In this document: positions 5,516 through 5,813 of the stretch, in pieces
How positions within the stretch are numbered: position 1 is the first letter of the stretch
Layout: each line of letters begins with the position of its first letter
Origin: Cyanobacteria bacterium Co-bin13
GTDB taxonomy: Bacteria > Cyanobacteriota > Cyanobacteriia > Phormidesmidales > Phormidesmidaceae
NCBI GenBank assembly: GCA_014534385.1
Contig: JACVRP010000242.1
Span: 1-5,813, forward strand
Direction of reading: 5' to 3'
DNA: 5,813 bases
The notes under the pieces: model-generated
Seen by the model: the letters and a program-made list of their open reading frames with translations, nothing else
Databases searched by the model: none
Told to the model about the DNA's origin: nothing
Position numbers and translations under genes: made by a program

Positions 5516-5813
5516 TCAAACCTGGTACTTGCCGCCCTTATTCGGGTCAGACCAGTCGCAGGCAAAGCCTTTGGTGTCAGACACGTACTGGTTCCAGGGC
5601 ACCGGATCAACAGGCCCTTCAGTAGACCAGACGATATCAAACAGACCATCGTCACGCACTTCTCCAATTCTCACCGTCTTGGATATGTGGTGGTTGGGGA
5701 ACATCGTCACTGGGCCTTCGGGAGCGGCGAACTCTTGTCCGTAAGCAGCCTCACGCACAGCCGCGATATCAAAGGAGCCAGCCTGCTCAACCGCCTGCTT
5801 CCACAGGTAGACC
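5516..5813 (-). CDS. urtA: Urea ABC transporter substrate-binding protein UrtA (C-terminal part)
   Basis: The last 98 codons and the stop of urtA are present; the start and about three quarters of the gene lie beyond the window edge. UrtA is the urea-binding protein, of the branched-chain amino-acid binding fold, that delivers urea to UrtB-UrtC on the outer face of the inner membrane. Recognisable C-terminal blocks in order are VYLWKQAVEQAGSFD, VREAAYGQEF, APEGPVTMFPNHHISKTVRI, GEVRDDGLFDIVWSTEGPVD, PVPWNQYV and CDWSDPNKGGKYQV. These match cyanobacterial UrtA closely enough to exclude a plain amino-acid binding protein. The reading frame is open to the window edge; the internal GTG at 5756-5758 is Val within the protein, not a start. 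The signal peptide and any promoter or NtcA site cannot be seen. Confidence 0.95.
   Translation of the reverse strand, partial: VYLWKQAVEQAGSFDIAAVREAAYGQEFAAPEGPVTMFPNHHISKTVRIGEVRDDGLFDIVWSTEGPVDPVPWNQYVSDTKGFACDWSDPNKGGKYQV

Noticed and set aside
347..5744. Many plus-strand open frames of 65-170 codons (for example 1636-2148, 2357-2608, 4802-5074, 4980-5276)
   Set aside because: They lie opposite well-identified genes, have low-complexity or unnatural composition, lack recognisable domains and show no supporting ribosome sites. They are antisense shadows.
5756..5758. GTG as a start of a short separate gene at 5516-5758
   Set aside because: The frame stays open to the window edge and the residues upstream match the UrtA C-terminal region, so this is internal to urtA.
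656..5813. Branched-chain amino-acid transporter (livJHMGF) instead of urea transporter
   Set aside because: The UrtA C-terminal motifs, the UrtB N-terminal motif and the UrtE D-loop sequence EGIQPS favour Urt, and the gene order A-B-C-D-E matches the urea operon.

Overview
The window is a segment of a cyanobacterial chromosome. It carries most of the urea ABC transporter operon urtABCDE, followed by the mechanosensitive channel gene mscL. All genes lie on the minus strand, so transcription runs from high to low coordinates. The cyanobacterial assignment rests on three observations: the Urt protein sequences, four copies of the HIP1 octamer GCGATCGC, and a GATCCCCC/GGGGGATC palindromic repeat of a type common in cyanobacterial intergenic DNA. 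A filamentous, moderately GC-rich lineage is possible, but the sequence alone does not settle it.

Layout in transcription order: the last 98 codons of urtA (urea-binding protein, cut by the window edge); a 429-base non-coding gap with hairpins; urtB and urtC (the two permeases, 3 bases apart); a 193-base gap holding a folded dispersed repeat; urtD and urtE (the two ATPases, overlapping as ATGA); a 133-base gap with a good sigma-70-type promoter and a leader hairpin; mscL; and an intrinsic terminator. The operon is therefore split into three translational blocks, A / BC / DE.

UrtA captures urea outside the inner membrane and passes it to the UrtB-UrtC channel, which is driven by UrtD and UrtE. 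Imported urea would normally feed urease, which is not in this window. The usual NtcA-type nitrogen control site would be expected upstream of urtA, outside the window; no perfect GTA-N8-TAC was found in the three intergenic gaps.

The most notable feature is UrtD. A complete ATPase of about 245 residues is followed in the same frame by about 129 residues that look like a TerB-type all-helical domain with two related halves. This makes the UrtD/UrtE ATPase pair structurally asymmetric and suggests a regulatory or docking module on the transporter. Whether this architecture is already known in other cyanobacteria cannot be judged from the sequence. No plus-strand gene is supported; the plus-strand open frames are shadows of the minus-strand genes.
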